A stretch of 64,000 nt of DNA. It comes from Zobellia nedashkovskayae (GTDB lineage: Bacteria > Bacteroidota > Bacteroidia > Flavobacteriales > Flavobacteriaceae). Positions 19,701-28,610 of this stretch are shown piece by piece; the stretch's first letter is position 1; the number at the start of each line of letters is the position of its first letter. The translations under genes and the position numbers were made by a program. The notes below the pieces were generated by a model. It was given only the letters and a program-made list of their open reading frames with translations, made no database searches and was not told where the DNA came from. The stretch is taken from positions 1,922,001-1,986,000 of the forward strand of contig NZ_JADDXR010000002.1 in assembly GCF_015330125.1 (NCBI RefSeq), read 5' to 3'.

Positions 19701-22700
19701 CTTGCTCGAAGCCATTAGTAAAATTATGAGTGGTTCCTGATGTAACATCAAAATCGGTTATGTTGTTAGCAGTACTACTGCTAGCTAAAACGGTTAGTTT
19801 GTAGCCATCTGCGCCTGTGCTAGCATTCCATTCCAAATTAGTGTCAACCGCAATATTTACGCTGCTGTTTGCAGGAGTTGTTAGTGTTGTACAAGCGGGT
19901 ACGGGAGGTGGAATTATAGTAAAGCTTTCCGAAGTACATGGTCCGGTTGCATCACCAACTGAATTATAAGGTACAATGGTTATAGTAAGAGTTTCGCCTC
20001 TTTCAAAGTCATTTGAAAAAGTGTGAGTTGTTCCTGAAGTAACGTCAAAGTCTGTTAAGTTATTTGCTGTGCTACTACTTGCCGTAACGGTCAACTTATA
20101 ACCATCTGTATTGGTACTAGCGTTCCACTCAATATTTGTATCAACTGCGATATTCGTAGCTCCGTTTGCAGGAGTCATTAAGGTAGTACATGATGGCGGT
20201 CCGTCAGTAGTGAAACTTACCTCGGTACAAGGACTTATGGCATTCCCATTATCATTATACGGAATGACTGTTACATAAATAAGAGTACTTTCAGGAAGGT
20301 CTGCTAGTAAATCATAAGTAGTTACATTATTTACATCTGCGGAAAAAACATCTGTGCCTCCAGTAGTAGTCCCTACGTTTAACGTATATCCGGTAGCCGA
20401 ACTAACTTCAGCCCATGTTAGATTAGTGGCAGGTGATACTTCTGTTGCTAAATCTGCTGGTGCTGTTAGTACAGTACAACTTGGAGGACTTGTAGAGTCT
20501 CCTGTTGTAAACGTTTCTTCAATACAGCCTGTAGCATCACCTTCATCATTATAAGGAATTATAGTAACGTAGTGTAATCTACTTTCCTGTAAATCTCCTG
20601 GAATAACATAATTTGTAACACCTACTACATCGGCATTATTTACTACTTCAATTCCGCCAGACGTTGTGCCTACAATTACTAAATAACCGGTAGCATTTGT
20701 TACTGGTGTCCAGCTTAGTTGGGTGTCAATAGGAACATCATTTGCGCCATTTAACGGTGCTGTTAAACTGGTACAACTTGGTGGTACAGGAATTAACTCT
20801 GTATGGAAAAATTCTTCAGTACATGCATTTGCATCTCCCTCATCATTGTATGGGGTAATGGTTACGAATATATCGCTATCTTCAGGTAGGCTTGTAGTAA
20901 ATTCATAAGTGGTTATATTACCAACATCTTCAGCGTTAAGTATATCATTTGCTCCTGTTGACGTACCAACAGTTAATTTGTAACCGTCTGCGTTTGAAAT
21001 AGGGTTCCAGCTTAAATCACTAGTTACCAGTACATCAGTTGCGGGAAGCGTAGGTTGTGTAAGATTTGTACATTCGGGTATAGTAGCAAGGTCGTTAGAT
21101 ATGGTGAAGCTTTCCTCGGTACAAGGGCCAACTGCATCTCCTTCATCATTAAAAGGAATTATAGTTACGAAGACAACATCTCCTGTATTAAAATCAGATG
21201 CAAATTCATATGATGTTTCATTGGTTATAGTTGCATTATTTACAACATCAGTACCGCCAGTTGTAGTGCCAACAGTTAAACGATACCCTTGCGCAAAAAG
21301 TGCAGGTTCCCATGTTATATTTGTATTTACCGGTACGTCTAAATCTCCATTTAATGGTGATGCTAGTAGTGTACATTCCGGAATAGGGCAATCGCGAACA
21401 TCTAAACTAAATATCCAACCAAAATTATCTATCATGGCTTGTCTTTCTTCTTGCGCATCGCAATAAGGAAGACCTTCTGCGCCAAGTGTTATACCACTTG
21501 TCAAGGTTTGTTCTGACCAAGCAATTAATGTGTTATCATAGTTTTCTCTAATCAATGCGGTGTTATCCAACATGTCTCGCATATCGGTAACTCCACTCAC
21601 ATCCCATTCGGCTAAATTTTGATTTAATGCTGTAGCATTATAGAAAGTAGAACGCATAGTTACATTACCTAAATTCCATAAATCCATTGGTTGGTTATAT
21701 GATGAAGCTCCATAGAACATATAGTCCATATTGCTAACACCAGAAAGACGCCATTTATTTAAACTTTGATTAAAAGTCGTTGCATCACGAAACATCTCTT
21801 CCATGGTGGTAACATCTCTTACGTTCCATGCTTCAATAATTCCATTGAAAGCAATGGCTCCATTGAACATATCTTCCATAGTAGTTACAGAGGCCACATT
21901 CCATGAATTCATAGTTTGGTCATAGGCAACGGCATCTTCGAACATAGATTCCATCGTTTGCACATAAGAAACATCCCAAGAATCAATGGACTGATTAAAA
22001 GCTGACGCACCTTTAAACATGTCTTCCATGTTAAGTACCTCTCCAGTAGCCCAATTTTGAATAGCTTGATCAAATACAGATGCATCTTCAAACATGGATT
22101 TCATATTGGTTACAGAGCCAACATTCCAATTGCCTATAATATCATTGAATGCCGCTGCGCCTTTGAACATTGAAGGCATTAAGGTAACCGATGAAACATC
22201 CCATGAATTTAAAGGTTGATTAAATAATAAAGCACTTTCAAACATAGAAGTCATGTCGGCCACTGCACTAACATTCCATTGATCTAAGGGTTGGTTAAAA
22301 GCTTCCGCTGATTCAAACATAGATTGCATGCTTACAACGGAGTTTACATCCCAGTTTTGCAAAGGTTGATTAAATTCTTGAGCATCGTTAAACATAGAAT
22401 GCATGCTGGTCACACGAGAAACATTCCAGTTGGCAATGGGTTGGTTGAACAAAAAAGAATTTTTGAACATAGAGGCCATATTTGTTACTGCGCTGACATT
22501 CCATCCGTTTAGAGGTTGGTTAAAATTTTCTGCGCTTTCAAACATACTTATCATGGTTGTAACAGAAGATACATCCCAAATATCAATAGCTTGATTAAAT
22601 GCTGTTGAACGTGAGAACATAGAATTCATATTCGTGACTTTTGCAACATCCCAGTTATCAAGCGGACTATTAAAAGCAGTGGCTTGGCTGAACATATAAC

Positions 22701-25539
22701 TCATATCGGTGACATTACTAACATTCCAATCATTTAAGTTTTGATCGAAGGAAGTTGTACCGTTAAACATATACTTCATGTCAGTAACGTTACTAACATT
22801 CCAGTTATTCAAGGGTTGATTAAAAAATTCGGTTCTTCTAAACATTAGCCCCATGTTGGTGACCTTACTTACATCCCAGTTATTTAGTGGTTGATTAAAA
22901 TCCATGTACCGTACAAAACCATCAAACATTCTGTACATATTTGTTACGTTGCTAACATCCCAAGAATTTAAAGGTTGGTTGAAAAGTTCGGCTCTTTCAA
23001 ACATTGCTGACATATTAGTCACATTACTAACATCCCAATTATCTATATTGCCGTTAAACAATGATGCTTCCGCGAAAGCTTCGGACATATCTGTTACTTG
23101 TGAGAGGTTTGGAACGTCTGTAGCATTGTAAATCATGTTTTCACAACCGCTACACGCCTTTTTCATAGATTGGTACACATGAGTACCCCACTGATCAATA
23201 GAAATTACTTCGTCATCATCGCCACTTGAGAAGTAGGGAGCAGGAAAATCGCCAATAATCGCTATAGTATAAATTCCAGGAGTGTTGTAAATGTGGGTAA
23301 TATCATTTGTAACATTATTGTTGTATTCACTATCACCCCAATCAATTGAATAGTTATACGTAAATGAAGTATTTCTTTGTATTCTGAAATTGTATTGATC
23401 AAGACCGGAAGCTGATCCAAGTCTAGTATCAATTGTAATCTTGTAGGCATCGAGGCTATTTACCCATGATGGAACCGTTGTAAAAGTAAATTCTTCGCAA
23501 CCAACTGCAGGTCCTTCTGCATTATAAGGGGTAATTGTGATGAAAACAATATCACCAGGAATAAACTCATTACTAAAAGTTAAAATTTGTACGTTACCAA
23601 CATCATAATTATCTGCAGGTGAACCATTGATATTAACAAAACTTCTGACTCCAGCTCTTTCGACTTCAAGGTCAATATAATAACCCGTGGCGTTCGGTGC
23701 TGCGGCCCAATGAATGTTTGAATTTGCGGGTACGTTGGTATCTCCTGCTGTAGGGTTTGTTATCGTTGTGCAAAATACATTACTACAGTTTACAATATCA
23801 CCAGTAATATTCCAGCCATGATTGTCGATAAGATCTTGGCGCACCAATCGACTATCGCAATATTTTACACCGGTAGCACCTAAGCTTACATTGTCTTTAA
23901 AAGTTTGTGTTGCCCAACCAATTAGCGTTGCATCATAATTCTCTTGTGAAAGCGCGGAATTAGATAGCATTGTACTCATATTGGTTACTGAAGAAATATC
24001 CCAAGTAGATAAATCTTGATCAAAAACTCCAGCACTAGCGAACATACCGCTCATGTTGGTAACAGAGGATGTATCCCAATTATCTAAAGGCTGGTTAAAT
24101 AATGGAGCTTTACCAAAAATTCCCGATAAATTCGTAACTGAATTTGTAGACCAATTATTAAGAGGTTGATTAAAAGCAGTAGCGTTATAGAACATCTCAT
24201 TCATGTTGGTAACACTAGATACATCCCAACCTTCAATACTTTGGTTAAAGCTAGAATTTGTAAACATCTCACTCATATCGGTAACAGCACTTACATCCCA
24301 TTGGTCTAGCGGTTGGTTGAAAACAGTAATGTATGACGTTGTCCACCCTCCGAACATATTACTCATGTTTGTTACCTTGCTAACATCCCAACCATTTATG
24401 TTTTGGTTAAATGCATCAGTGGTATAAAACATTTCTGACATAGTGGTAACCTTACTAACATTCCAACCATTTAATGGTTGATTAAATGCGTCTGTCCAAC
24501 GAAAAGTTCTGCTCATGTCGGTAACATTAGACACATCCCACATGTTTATGTCTTGGTTAAAGTTGTTATTACTTGCAAAAGTGCTTGCTAGTGTTGTAAC
24601 CTTACTAACGTTCCAATTGTTTAAGGGGAGATTGAAGTCACAACTACCAAATGTTGAAGACATATCTGTAACGTTGTCCACTACCCAATTATTTATAGGG
24701 TAGTTAAAGTCTGTTGCATAAAACATGCCTGCTATAGTAGTAACCTTACTAACATCCCAATTACCCAAAGGCTGATTAAAATCTCTGGCGTAGTAAAATA
24801 AATTGGACATATCCGTTACTTGAGACACATTCCAATTGTTGATATTCTGATTGAATTTTTCAGCATAATAAAACATGTTAGACATTGTAGTCACAGCGCC
24901 TGTATTCCAACTATCTAAGGGCTCATTGAATAGTTCTGCTTTGTAAAAAGAAAATGACATGTCTGTTACCGAGTTTGTTGTCCAATTAGCTAATGGCCTA
25001 TTAAATATTTCGGCTTCATAGAAAATGCCTGATATATCGGTAATTGTGCTGGTGTCCCAATTATTTACTATACCATTAAATGAGGTACAGCCTCTGAACA
25101 TTTGCTTTAGAGAGGTAATCTGAGAAAGGTCAGGTGAATCTATAGCATCAAAATTTAAGTTTTCACAACCATAGAAAGCATTTTCCATGGTTTGCCATTG
25201 TATAGTGCCCCAATTCAAAATTTCAATAATTTTTAGTCTATCTCCTGTATCATTAAAATAGATTGATGGAAAGTCACCACTTATAGAAATTGTATAAGGT
25301 CCTGGTGTTGCGTATGAATGTGTAATGTCACCGGTAACTCCAGTATCGGTATTGCTATCTCCCCAATCTACCGAATAATTATAGCTAGTGTAAGCTGGGT
25401 TGGTGGGTATGGTAACTTCATTAATGGCAGAAGAACCGGTACTAGTATTGTTTGTATTCCAAATAGAAGTAAACGATTGGGAGAAAACGCCCGTGCTAAG
25501 TAGTAATAATACTAGCAGAGATAGTAGGTTCTTGGTCAT
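16729..25539 (-). CDS. Giant BspA/DUF285 and Fn3-like repeat surface protein with type IX (CHU_C) C-terminal signal
   Basis: 2936 residues, presumably secreted by the type IX system and exposed on the cell surface. Order: signal peptide (about 1-20); PKD-like module (NYSVDWGDSNTDTG); BspA/DUF285 array (about 115-530, units like MFYYAEKFNQNINNWNVS); cap ending in GWNI...C; Fn3-like domain (about 583-693); second PKD-like module (about 713-773); second BspA array (about 800-1335); about 15 Fn3-like domains of roughly 95 residues (about 1387-2833); and a C-terminal CHU_C domain (FSPDGDGINEYWHIENI, TIYNRWGD, LPSGTYFFHI). Adhesion is the likely role by analogy to SprB and BspA; the ligand is unknown. 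The whole frame is open, with no sign of decay. Confidence 0.93.
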   Translation of the reverse strand: MTKNLLSLLVLLLLSTGVFSQSFTSIWNTNNTSTGSSAINEVTIPTNPAYTSYNYSVDWGDSNTDTGVTGDITHSYATPGPYTISISGDFPSIYFNDTGDRLKIIEILNWGTIQWQTMENAFYGCENLNFDAIDSPDLSQITSLKQMFRGCTSFNGIVNNWDTSTITDISGIFYEAEIFNRPLANWTTNSVTDMSFSFYKAELFNEPLDSWNTGAVTTMSNMFYYAEKFNQNINNWNVSQVTDMSNLFYYARDFNQPLGNWDVSKVTTIAGMFYATDFNYPINNWVVDNVTDMSSTFGSCDFNLPLNNWNVSKVTTLASTFASNNNFNQDINMWDVSNVTDMSRTFRWTDAFNQPLNGWNVSKVTTMSEMFYTTDAFNQNINGWDVSKVTNMSNMFGGWTTSYITVFNQPLDQWDVSAVTDMSEMFTNSSFNQSIEGWDVSSVTNMNEMFYNATAFNQPLNNWSTNSVTNLSGIFGKAPLFNQPLDNWDTSSVTNMSGMFASAGVFDQDLSTWDISSVTNMSTMLSNSALSQENYDATLIGWATQTFKDNVSLGATGVKYCDSRLVRQDLIDNHGWNITGDIVNCSNVFCTTITNPTAGDTNVPANSNIHWAAAPNATGYYIDLEVERAGVRSFVNINGSPADNYDVGNVQILTFSNEFIPGDIVFITITPYNAEGPAVGCEEFTFTTVPSWVNSLDAYKITIDTRLGSASGLDQYNFRIQRNTSFTYNYSIDWGDSEYNNNVTNDITHIYNTPGIYTIAIIGDFPAPYFSSGDDDEVISIDQWGTHVYQSMKKACSGCENMIYNATDVPNLSQVTDMSEAFAEASLFNGNIDNWDVSNVTNMSAMFERAELFNQPLNSWDVSNVTNMYRMFDGFVRYMDFNQPLNNWDVSKVTNMGLMFRRTEFFNQPLNNWNVSNVTDMKYMFNGTTSFDQNLNDWNVSNVTDMSYMFSQATAFNSPLDNWDVAKVTNMNSMFSRSTAFNQAIDIWDVSSVTTMISMFESAENFNQPLNGWNVSAVTNMASMFKNSFLFNQPIANWNVSRVTSMHSMFNDAQEFNQPLQNWDVNSVVSMQSMFESAEAFNQPLDQWNVSAVADMTSMFESALLFNQPLNSWDVSSVTLMPSMFKGAAAFNDIIGNWNVGSVTNMKSMFEDASVFDQAIQNWATGEVLNMEDMFKGASAFNQSIDSWDVSYVQTMESMFEDAVAYDQTMNSWNVASVTTMEDMFNGAIAFNGIIEAWNVRDVTTMEEMFRDATTFNQSLNKWRLSGVSNMDYMFYGASSYNQPMDLWNLGNVTMRSTFYNATALNQNLAEWDVSGVTDMRDMLDNTALIRENYDNTLIAWSEQTLTSGITLGAEGLPYCDAQEERQAMIDNFGWIFSLDVRDCPIPECTLLASPLNGDLDVPVNTNITWEPALFAQGYRLTVGTTTGGTDVVNNATITNETSYEFASDFNTGDVVFVTIIPFNDEGDAVGPCTEESFTISNDLATIPECTNLTQPTLPATDVLVTSDLSWNPISNADGYKLTVGTSTGANDILNAEDVGNITTYEFTTSLPEDSDIFVTITPYNDEGDANACTEEFFHTELIPVPPSCTSLTAPLNGANDVPIDTQLSWTPVTNATGYLVIVGTTSGGIEVVNNADVVGVTNYVIPGDLQESRLHYVTIIPYNDEGDATGCIEETFTTGDSTSPPSCTVLTAPADLATEVSPATNLTWAEVSSATGYTLNVGTTTGGTDVFSADVNNVTTYDLLADLPESTLIYVTVIPYNDNGNAISPCTEVSFTTDGPPSCTTLMTPANGATNIAVDTNIEWNASTNTDGYKLTVTASSSTANNLTDFDVTSGTTHTFSNDFERGETLTITIVPYNSVGDATGPCTSESFTIIPPPVPACTTLTTPANSSVNIAVDTNLEWNASTGADGYKLTVLASSSTANNITDFDVTSGTTHNFTNGFEQGETVSVTIVPYNDQGDAIGCTSESFTIKPVPSCTTLSSPINTAIDIAVDADIIWNSIPEATGYKLTAIASSSTANNLTDFDVTAGTTHSFANDFEQGETVTVTITPYNEVGDAIGCSSESFTIKPVPTCTNLTLPIDGAIDVAADSNIEWATVADATGYKLTVSANSSTANNLTDYNITSGTTYNFPNDFKHGEVVTITLVPFNEVGDALGCTSESFTISPPPCTSLNTPANGATDIPVNTAIEWNASTDAEGYKITVLASSSTANNITDFDVTSGTTYSFTNEFEQGETVSVTIVPYNDQGSAVGCTLESFTVKPVPSCTTLSLPINTAVDIAVDADITWNSIPEATGYKLTVIASSSTANNLTGFDVTAGTTHSFANDFEQGETVTVTITPYNEVGDAIGCSSESFTIKPVPTCTNLTLPIDGSIDVAVDTNIEWATIAEANGYKLTVSASSSTANNVTDLVLSTGNSYDFPANFEQGETVTVTLVSYNEVGDAIGCSSESFTIKPVPLCTNLVSPTTNAIDVPVDTNIEWTPITDATGYKLTVTGSNSTANNLTAFNITSGTSYDFTNDFEQSETVTVTVTPYNEVGDALGCSSESFTIKSVPLCTNLTSPANSDIVAEVSELRWNEIVDADGYKLTINAGSTTSNNQTDLIVTGTTHVFQNDFNQGEVVTVTITPYNEVGDALGCTSESFTIRPIPPCTNLSSPLNNATEVSIISDISWNESLDADGYRISVGTSANGTDIVNNEDVASLTSYTFGNDLPSETLIFVTIVPYNTSGDAFECTSDSFKTEVIIPECTSITSPFNGESEVALESTITWNEVEKTDGYRISIGTTSGGTDIVNNQDVGPLTSYMHNGEFPFGTEIYVNITAYNSKGDAVTCEEQTFTTLIPEDETKYGFSPDGDGINEYWHIENINYYPENMVTIYNRWGDAVFKIENYNNGSEVFRGDANLKTKMGAGQLPSGTYFFHIEIEGETILKKTKGYVVIKR
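18345..18940 (-). repeat. Recent internal duplication, copy A (partner 19206-19801)
   Basis: This stretch and 19206-19801 are near-identical at DNA level with a constant offset of 861 bp (287 codons, three Fn3-like units), differing only by scattered substitutions. Edges are approximate. Confidence 0.75.
19206..19801 (-). repeat. Recent internal duplication, copy B (partner 18345-18940)
   Basis: Second copy of the segment at 18345-18940, offset 861 bp. The in-frame offset of exactly three domains shows expansion by unequal recombination of a three-domain block. Confidence 0.75.
21540..23130 (-). repeat. Second BspA/DUF285 repeat array within the giant gene
   Basis: Roughly 75-bp in-frame units encode MFxxAxxFNQPLNxWDVSxVTxM. 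It is preceded by a PKD-like module (about 23220-23400) and closed by the same cap (YCDAQEERQAMIDNFGW) that ends the first array. Boundaries are approximate. Confidence 0.8.
23960..25200 (-). repeat. First BspA/DUF285 repeat array within the giant gene
   Basis: In-frame units of about 72-81 bp encode variants of MFxxTxFNQPLNNWNVSKVTxM. It is closed by a cap with YCDSRLVRQDLIDNHGWNI. The array plus its PKD-like leader is a diverged copy of the second array, so the N-terminal half arose by duplication. Boundaries are approximate. Confidence 0.8.
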
Positions 25540-25621
25540 TTTAGGTTGGTTTTGGTATTAAGGCTACAAAGAGGTCTAAATACGTAGTCTGGTGACTGGA
25601 GCTTTTTAGCTACTTGGAGAA

Positions 25622-26689
25622 TTACTCCTCGTTTAGAATAATATCAGCAAGAATAATTTCCATTTCGTTTTCGGTGAGCCCAGCAGTAATTTTTGAGCTA
25701 TACATAAATCGAATGATGTCTTTTTCTACGGGAAGAAAATCATTGTCTGCGCTAATTTGTGAGCAGAGAAAGCTAAATTCATCTTCGCATTTGTCTGAAT
25801 GACCAAAACCAAGAGCATGACCTAATTCATGCTTTAATAATACTTCTAAGGGATTCGAAATCCAAATACGTGTGGAGACCAGAACGGAATTTTCGGAAGG
25901 GGTCATTGCAAAACCGTCATAATTCCCATCTTTAATTTCTTCATACATGTCCGGCCAAATAGTTTCTACTTCTTCTTTCGTTCCAAAAAATAGATTGGCA
26001 TTTGCTGCTTCTGAGTTTTCAACTAGTGAAATACTAAAGGAACTGTCTGTAAATAGGGTATTGTACTGTGTTATTACACTTTCAACGGTAGTTTTGTACT
26101 CCTGTGAAATTGTTCCATTGAGGTACATTTTCATGGGGCTTCCCCATTTTTGGTTAGCGCTCAACGGTGTGTTGCTAACACCTTTCCAGAAAGTTAGGTG
26201 TTGGGCGTAGGTAATTATTTCTTTATGTTCTTCGGATAAAATAGTGGTCTCATCAATATCGTTTATCGCAAGATTAAAACTCTGATCAACAATTATTTTT
26301 CCATCAAAAGCAGAAACGGTAAATGGATAGGAATCTGTGGTTTCAAAATCGAGTTTAAGATTTGTTCCCGTTTTAATTTCACCTGTAGATTCGTTAATGA
26401 TAATATCCGCATCGGATTCTAGGGTATACGTTATCTCGTCATTATCATCATCAGTAGCGCTTATAAAACCAACGGAACTATCTGATGGCGAATGCTCATT
26501 TATTGAATAGACACCTGTTTTAAAAACGGGAGACGTATTTGTGCTTTCATCAGAGGAGTTTTCTGTTTTTTCTACTGTAGAAGGGGTTTCTTCTGCCGTT
26601 TCGTCAAATGATTCAGCTGTAACATTTTCAAGGTCCGTACTACAGGAAACTACCCATAAGGACAATAGGGGGATGAAAATTTTTTTCAT
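25622..26689 (-). CDS. Matrixin-like zinc metalloprotease lipoprotein with cadherin-like domain
   Basis: 355 residues. A lipoprotein signal (LWVVSC, Cys16) and a Ser/Thr/Glu-rich linker lead to a cadherin-like repeat (about 55-140: YSINEHSPSDSSVGFISATDDDNDEITYTL and DFETTDSYPFTVSAFDG; quoted in pieces). The metzincin site HELGHALGFGH has zinc ligands His287, His291 and His297 and catalytic Glu288. It is probably a surface-anchored protease. It is the gene upstream of the giant repeat protein on the same strand (82-bp gap), so processing of that protein is conceivable but unproven. Confidence 0.85.
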   Translation of the reverse strand: MKKIFIPLLSLWVVSCSTDLENVTAESFDETAEETPSTVEKTENSSDESTNTSPVFKTGVYSINEHSPSDSSVGFISATDDDNDEITYTLESDADIIINESTGEIKTGTNLKLDFETTDSYPFTVSAFDGKIIVDQSFNLAINDIDETTILSEEHKEIITYAQHLTFWKGVSNTPLSANQKWGSPMKMYLNGTISQEYKTTVESVITQYNTLFTDSSFSISLVENSEAANANLFFGTKEEVETIWPDMYEEIKDGNYDGFAMTPSENSVLVSTRIWISNPLEVLLKHELGHALGFGHSDKCEDEFSFLCSQISADNDFLPVEKDIIRFMYSSKITAGLTENEMEIILADIILNEE

Positions 26690-26910
26690 AGGTTTGGTTG
26701 GTTGAAATCGATTTGGTCATATCACTAGGTTGTTAAAAGTATAGGATAGGCATATGGTCGAGAAATTTTTGTTGTGAACACCATGATTTGTATGGCGAGT
26801 ATGTTAAAATTGAGAGTTTGGAAATTTCTGTCAGACAGAATAGCTGCTATATTATTGATTTTTAGAAAATTAAATAGTTTTCAAACGAGTTTAGAAAGCA
26901 GCGTGTATTC

Positions 26911-26927
26911 TCCCGAGTTTATCGGGA
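26911..26927. other. Perfect 6-bp hairpin downstream of the aminopeptidase gene
   Basis: TCCCGA and TCGGGA are separated by 5 nt, about 52 bp past the aminopeptidase stop on the minus strand. No T-run follows on either strand, so a terminator role is uncertain. Nothing else was recognised in the 289-bp gap 26690-26978. Confidence 0.35.
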
Positions 26928-26978
26928 AAATGAGAAAGATATAATGTGAAGTGAAATTTTTAAGCTTGAAGATTTCTA

Positions 26979-28583
26979 TTAGTTGCTTTTTTCTTCGAAC
27001 AACAACCAAGATTCCGGATCTAGAATTACATCGTCCGGTTGGTAGTCCAGTTTAATAGTTAAGCTCTTTCTAGCGTTTTCCATATCCATTTGGTAGATGA
27101 CGGTTTTACCATCTTTTATTACACCAATTTCTATAGGGAACTTGAAAACATGTTGTTTTTGAAGTTGCTCAATATTAATTTGCAAATTTTTCTTGGCGTA
27201 ACTCCAATCCCATTTAAGTTCAGGGTGTCCTTTGGTAAAAAGCCATTGCTGAAAGAACTCTTCAAGGTCCTCACCCGAGATTTCCTCCATTATTTTTTGA
27301 AAGTCGGCTGACATTGCATTGGAGTCCCGATAAGCTTTGTAATACGCTTGTATGCCTTTCCAAAATACTTCATCACCTAATTTATGACGAAGCATGTTCA
27401 ATGTCCAACCTCCTTTTTGGTAGGTGTTAATACTTAAGACCTTCATTGGGTCAGTAATGGAAGGGTCTACAATGGGTGAGGGGTTTTGCAAATAATAGTC
27501 AATTATCTGCTTACGGTCAAGTTCTAGTTCTTCTTTTCGTTTGTCATTGCCATAGACACTTTCTTGATAGAGTATGGCAAAGTACGTGGCAAAACCCTCA
27601 CTTAGCCAAACATGATTCCAGTCATTTTCACTGGCGGAATTTCCAAACCATTGGTGTGCTATTTCGTGTGCAATTAAACCTTCAACTTCATTTTTTCCGG
27701 TTACGGAGTTTTCAAAATATGCAATGGTACCTGCGTTTTCCAATCCGCCCCATTGGGTTTTGGCCTGCATGTTAGCAAGTTTGGCGTACGAATATGGGCC
27801 AATGTTATCAATAAAATATTTTAAAACTTTGGTAGCTACACCGTAATCTGAAAAACCGTCCAACCTATTTTCTGGGTATACCCATGCCGAAACGGGAATG
27901 TCATACACCTCGTCCAGCAAGGTGCTTGCAAATTTCGTCACGCCAATAGTGACCACTTTCATAGCTACTGGGGCAGGTTCTTTATAGGTGGTGAGTTTTA
28001 AATCATTTCCAAGGTTACTTTCTTCAATTTTTTCACCCGTGGCGACAACATCGTAATGGTCGGGAGCTGTAATTCTAAATTCAATAGTAGCTTTGTCTGA
28101 TGGATGGTCTACAGAAGGAAGCCAGTGTCTTGCTAAGTTAGGCCAGTTATCGCCAAAGAACGAGCGTTGGCCAAATTTAGTGGTGTCAATGACAAGACCT
28201 CTTTCAGGAATACCTTCATAAACTACTTTGTAGATTCTTGTTTTTTCCTCGGATGAAGATGGCGTTATGTTTATTTTGTTTTGCTCGTAGCTATAGTTGG
28301 CTTCTGTGTCTCCTTCAAAAACATGGGTCACCTGCATGCCATAGTTATCTCCTTTGGCGATGAGGTCTAATGCAAACGGATTCACTTCATTTTTAAAGGC
28401 GACTGTAATTTCGGCCTCTCCTTTTATGCTGTTGGTTTCGTCATTTAGAGTAAGCCCAAAAACATAACCCTGCACATCCGCGGATGTATTTCTTTGGTAG
28501 GTATCTTGGGCGTTGGTCTTTTGCCCAATTAGTACTAATGAAATCAAAAAAATAAAATACTGGTTGTGAGCTCGTGTTTTCAT
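26979..28583 (-). CDS. M1-family metallopeptidase (aminopeptidase), exported
   Basis: 534 residues with a signal peptide (about 1-25, ending TNAQ). It shows the M1 features: substrate-recognition motif GGLENAGTIAYF (a variant of GxMEN) and zinc motif HEIAHQWFGN near residue 307, with the third ligand Glu in WLSEGFATYF. It cleaves N-terminal residues from peptides, here probably in the periplasm. It ends after the catalytic thermolysin-like domain and a short C-terminal region, lacking the long C-terminal helical domain of PepN, as is usual for the compact exported forms. It follows argH by 27 bp on the same strand but is probably not part of arginine synthesis. Confidence 0.9.
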   Translation of the reverse strand: MKTRAHNQYFIFLISLVLIGQKTNAQDTYQRNTSADVQGYVFGLTLNDETNSIKGEAEITVAFKNEVNPFALDLIAKGDNYGMQVTHVFEGDTEANYSYEQNKINITPSSSEEKTRIYKVVYEGIPERGLVIDTTKFGQRSFFGDNWPNLARHWLPSVDHPSDKATIEFRITAPDHYDVVATGEKIEESNLGNDLKLTTYKEPAPVAMKVVTIGVTKFASTLLDEVYDIPVSAWVYPENRLDGFSDYGVATKVLKYFIDNIGPYSYAKLANMQAKTQWGGLENAGTIAYFENSVTGKNEVEGLIAHEIAHQWFGNSASENDWNHVWLSEGFATYFAILYQESVYGNDKRKEELELDRKQIIDYYLQNPSPIVDPSITDPMKVLSINTYQKGGWTLNMLRHKLGDEVFWKGIQAYYKAYRDSNAMSADFQKIMEEISGEDLEEFFQQWLFTKGHPELKWDWSYAKKNLQINIEQLQKQHVFKFPIEIGVIKDGKTVIYQMDMENARKSLTIKLDYQPDDVILDPESWLLFEEKSN

Positions 28584-28610
28584 AAACCGTTTCCTTCTAT
28601 GCTAGCTAAT

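Larger units (their letters stand above)
17040..21380 (-). repeat. Tandem Fn3-like repeats (about 15) within the giant gene
   Basis: Units of about 285 bp encode domains beginning CTxLxxPxxGAxDIxVDTxIEW and containing ADGYKLTV, then PYNEVGDAxGC and SESFTIKPVP. A pair of Cys residues per unit (CT at the start, GC near the end) may form disulphides outside the cell. I counted 15 starts by eye; the outermost ones are most diverged. Confidence 0.8.

Noticed and set aside
21540..25200. Regular repeats that might suggest a CRISPR array
   Set aside because: The repeats are in-frame coding units of variable sequence and 72-81 bp period without constant direct repeats and unique spacers.
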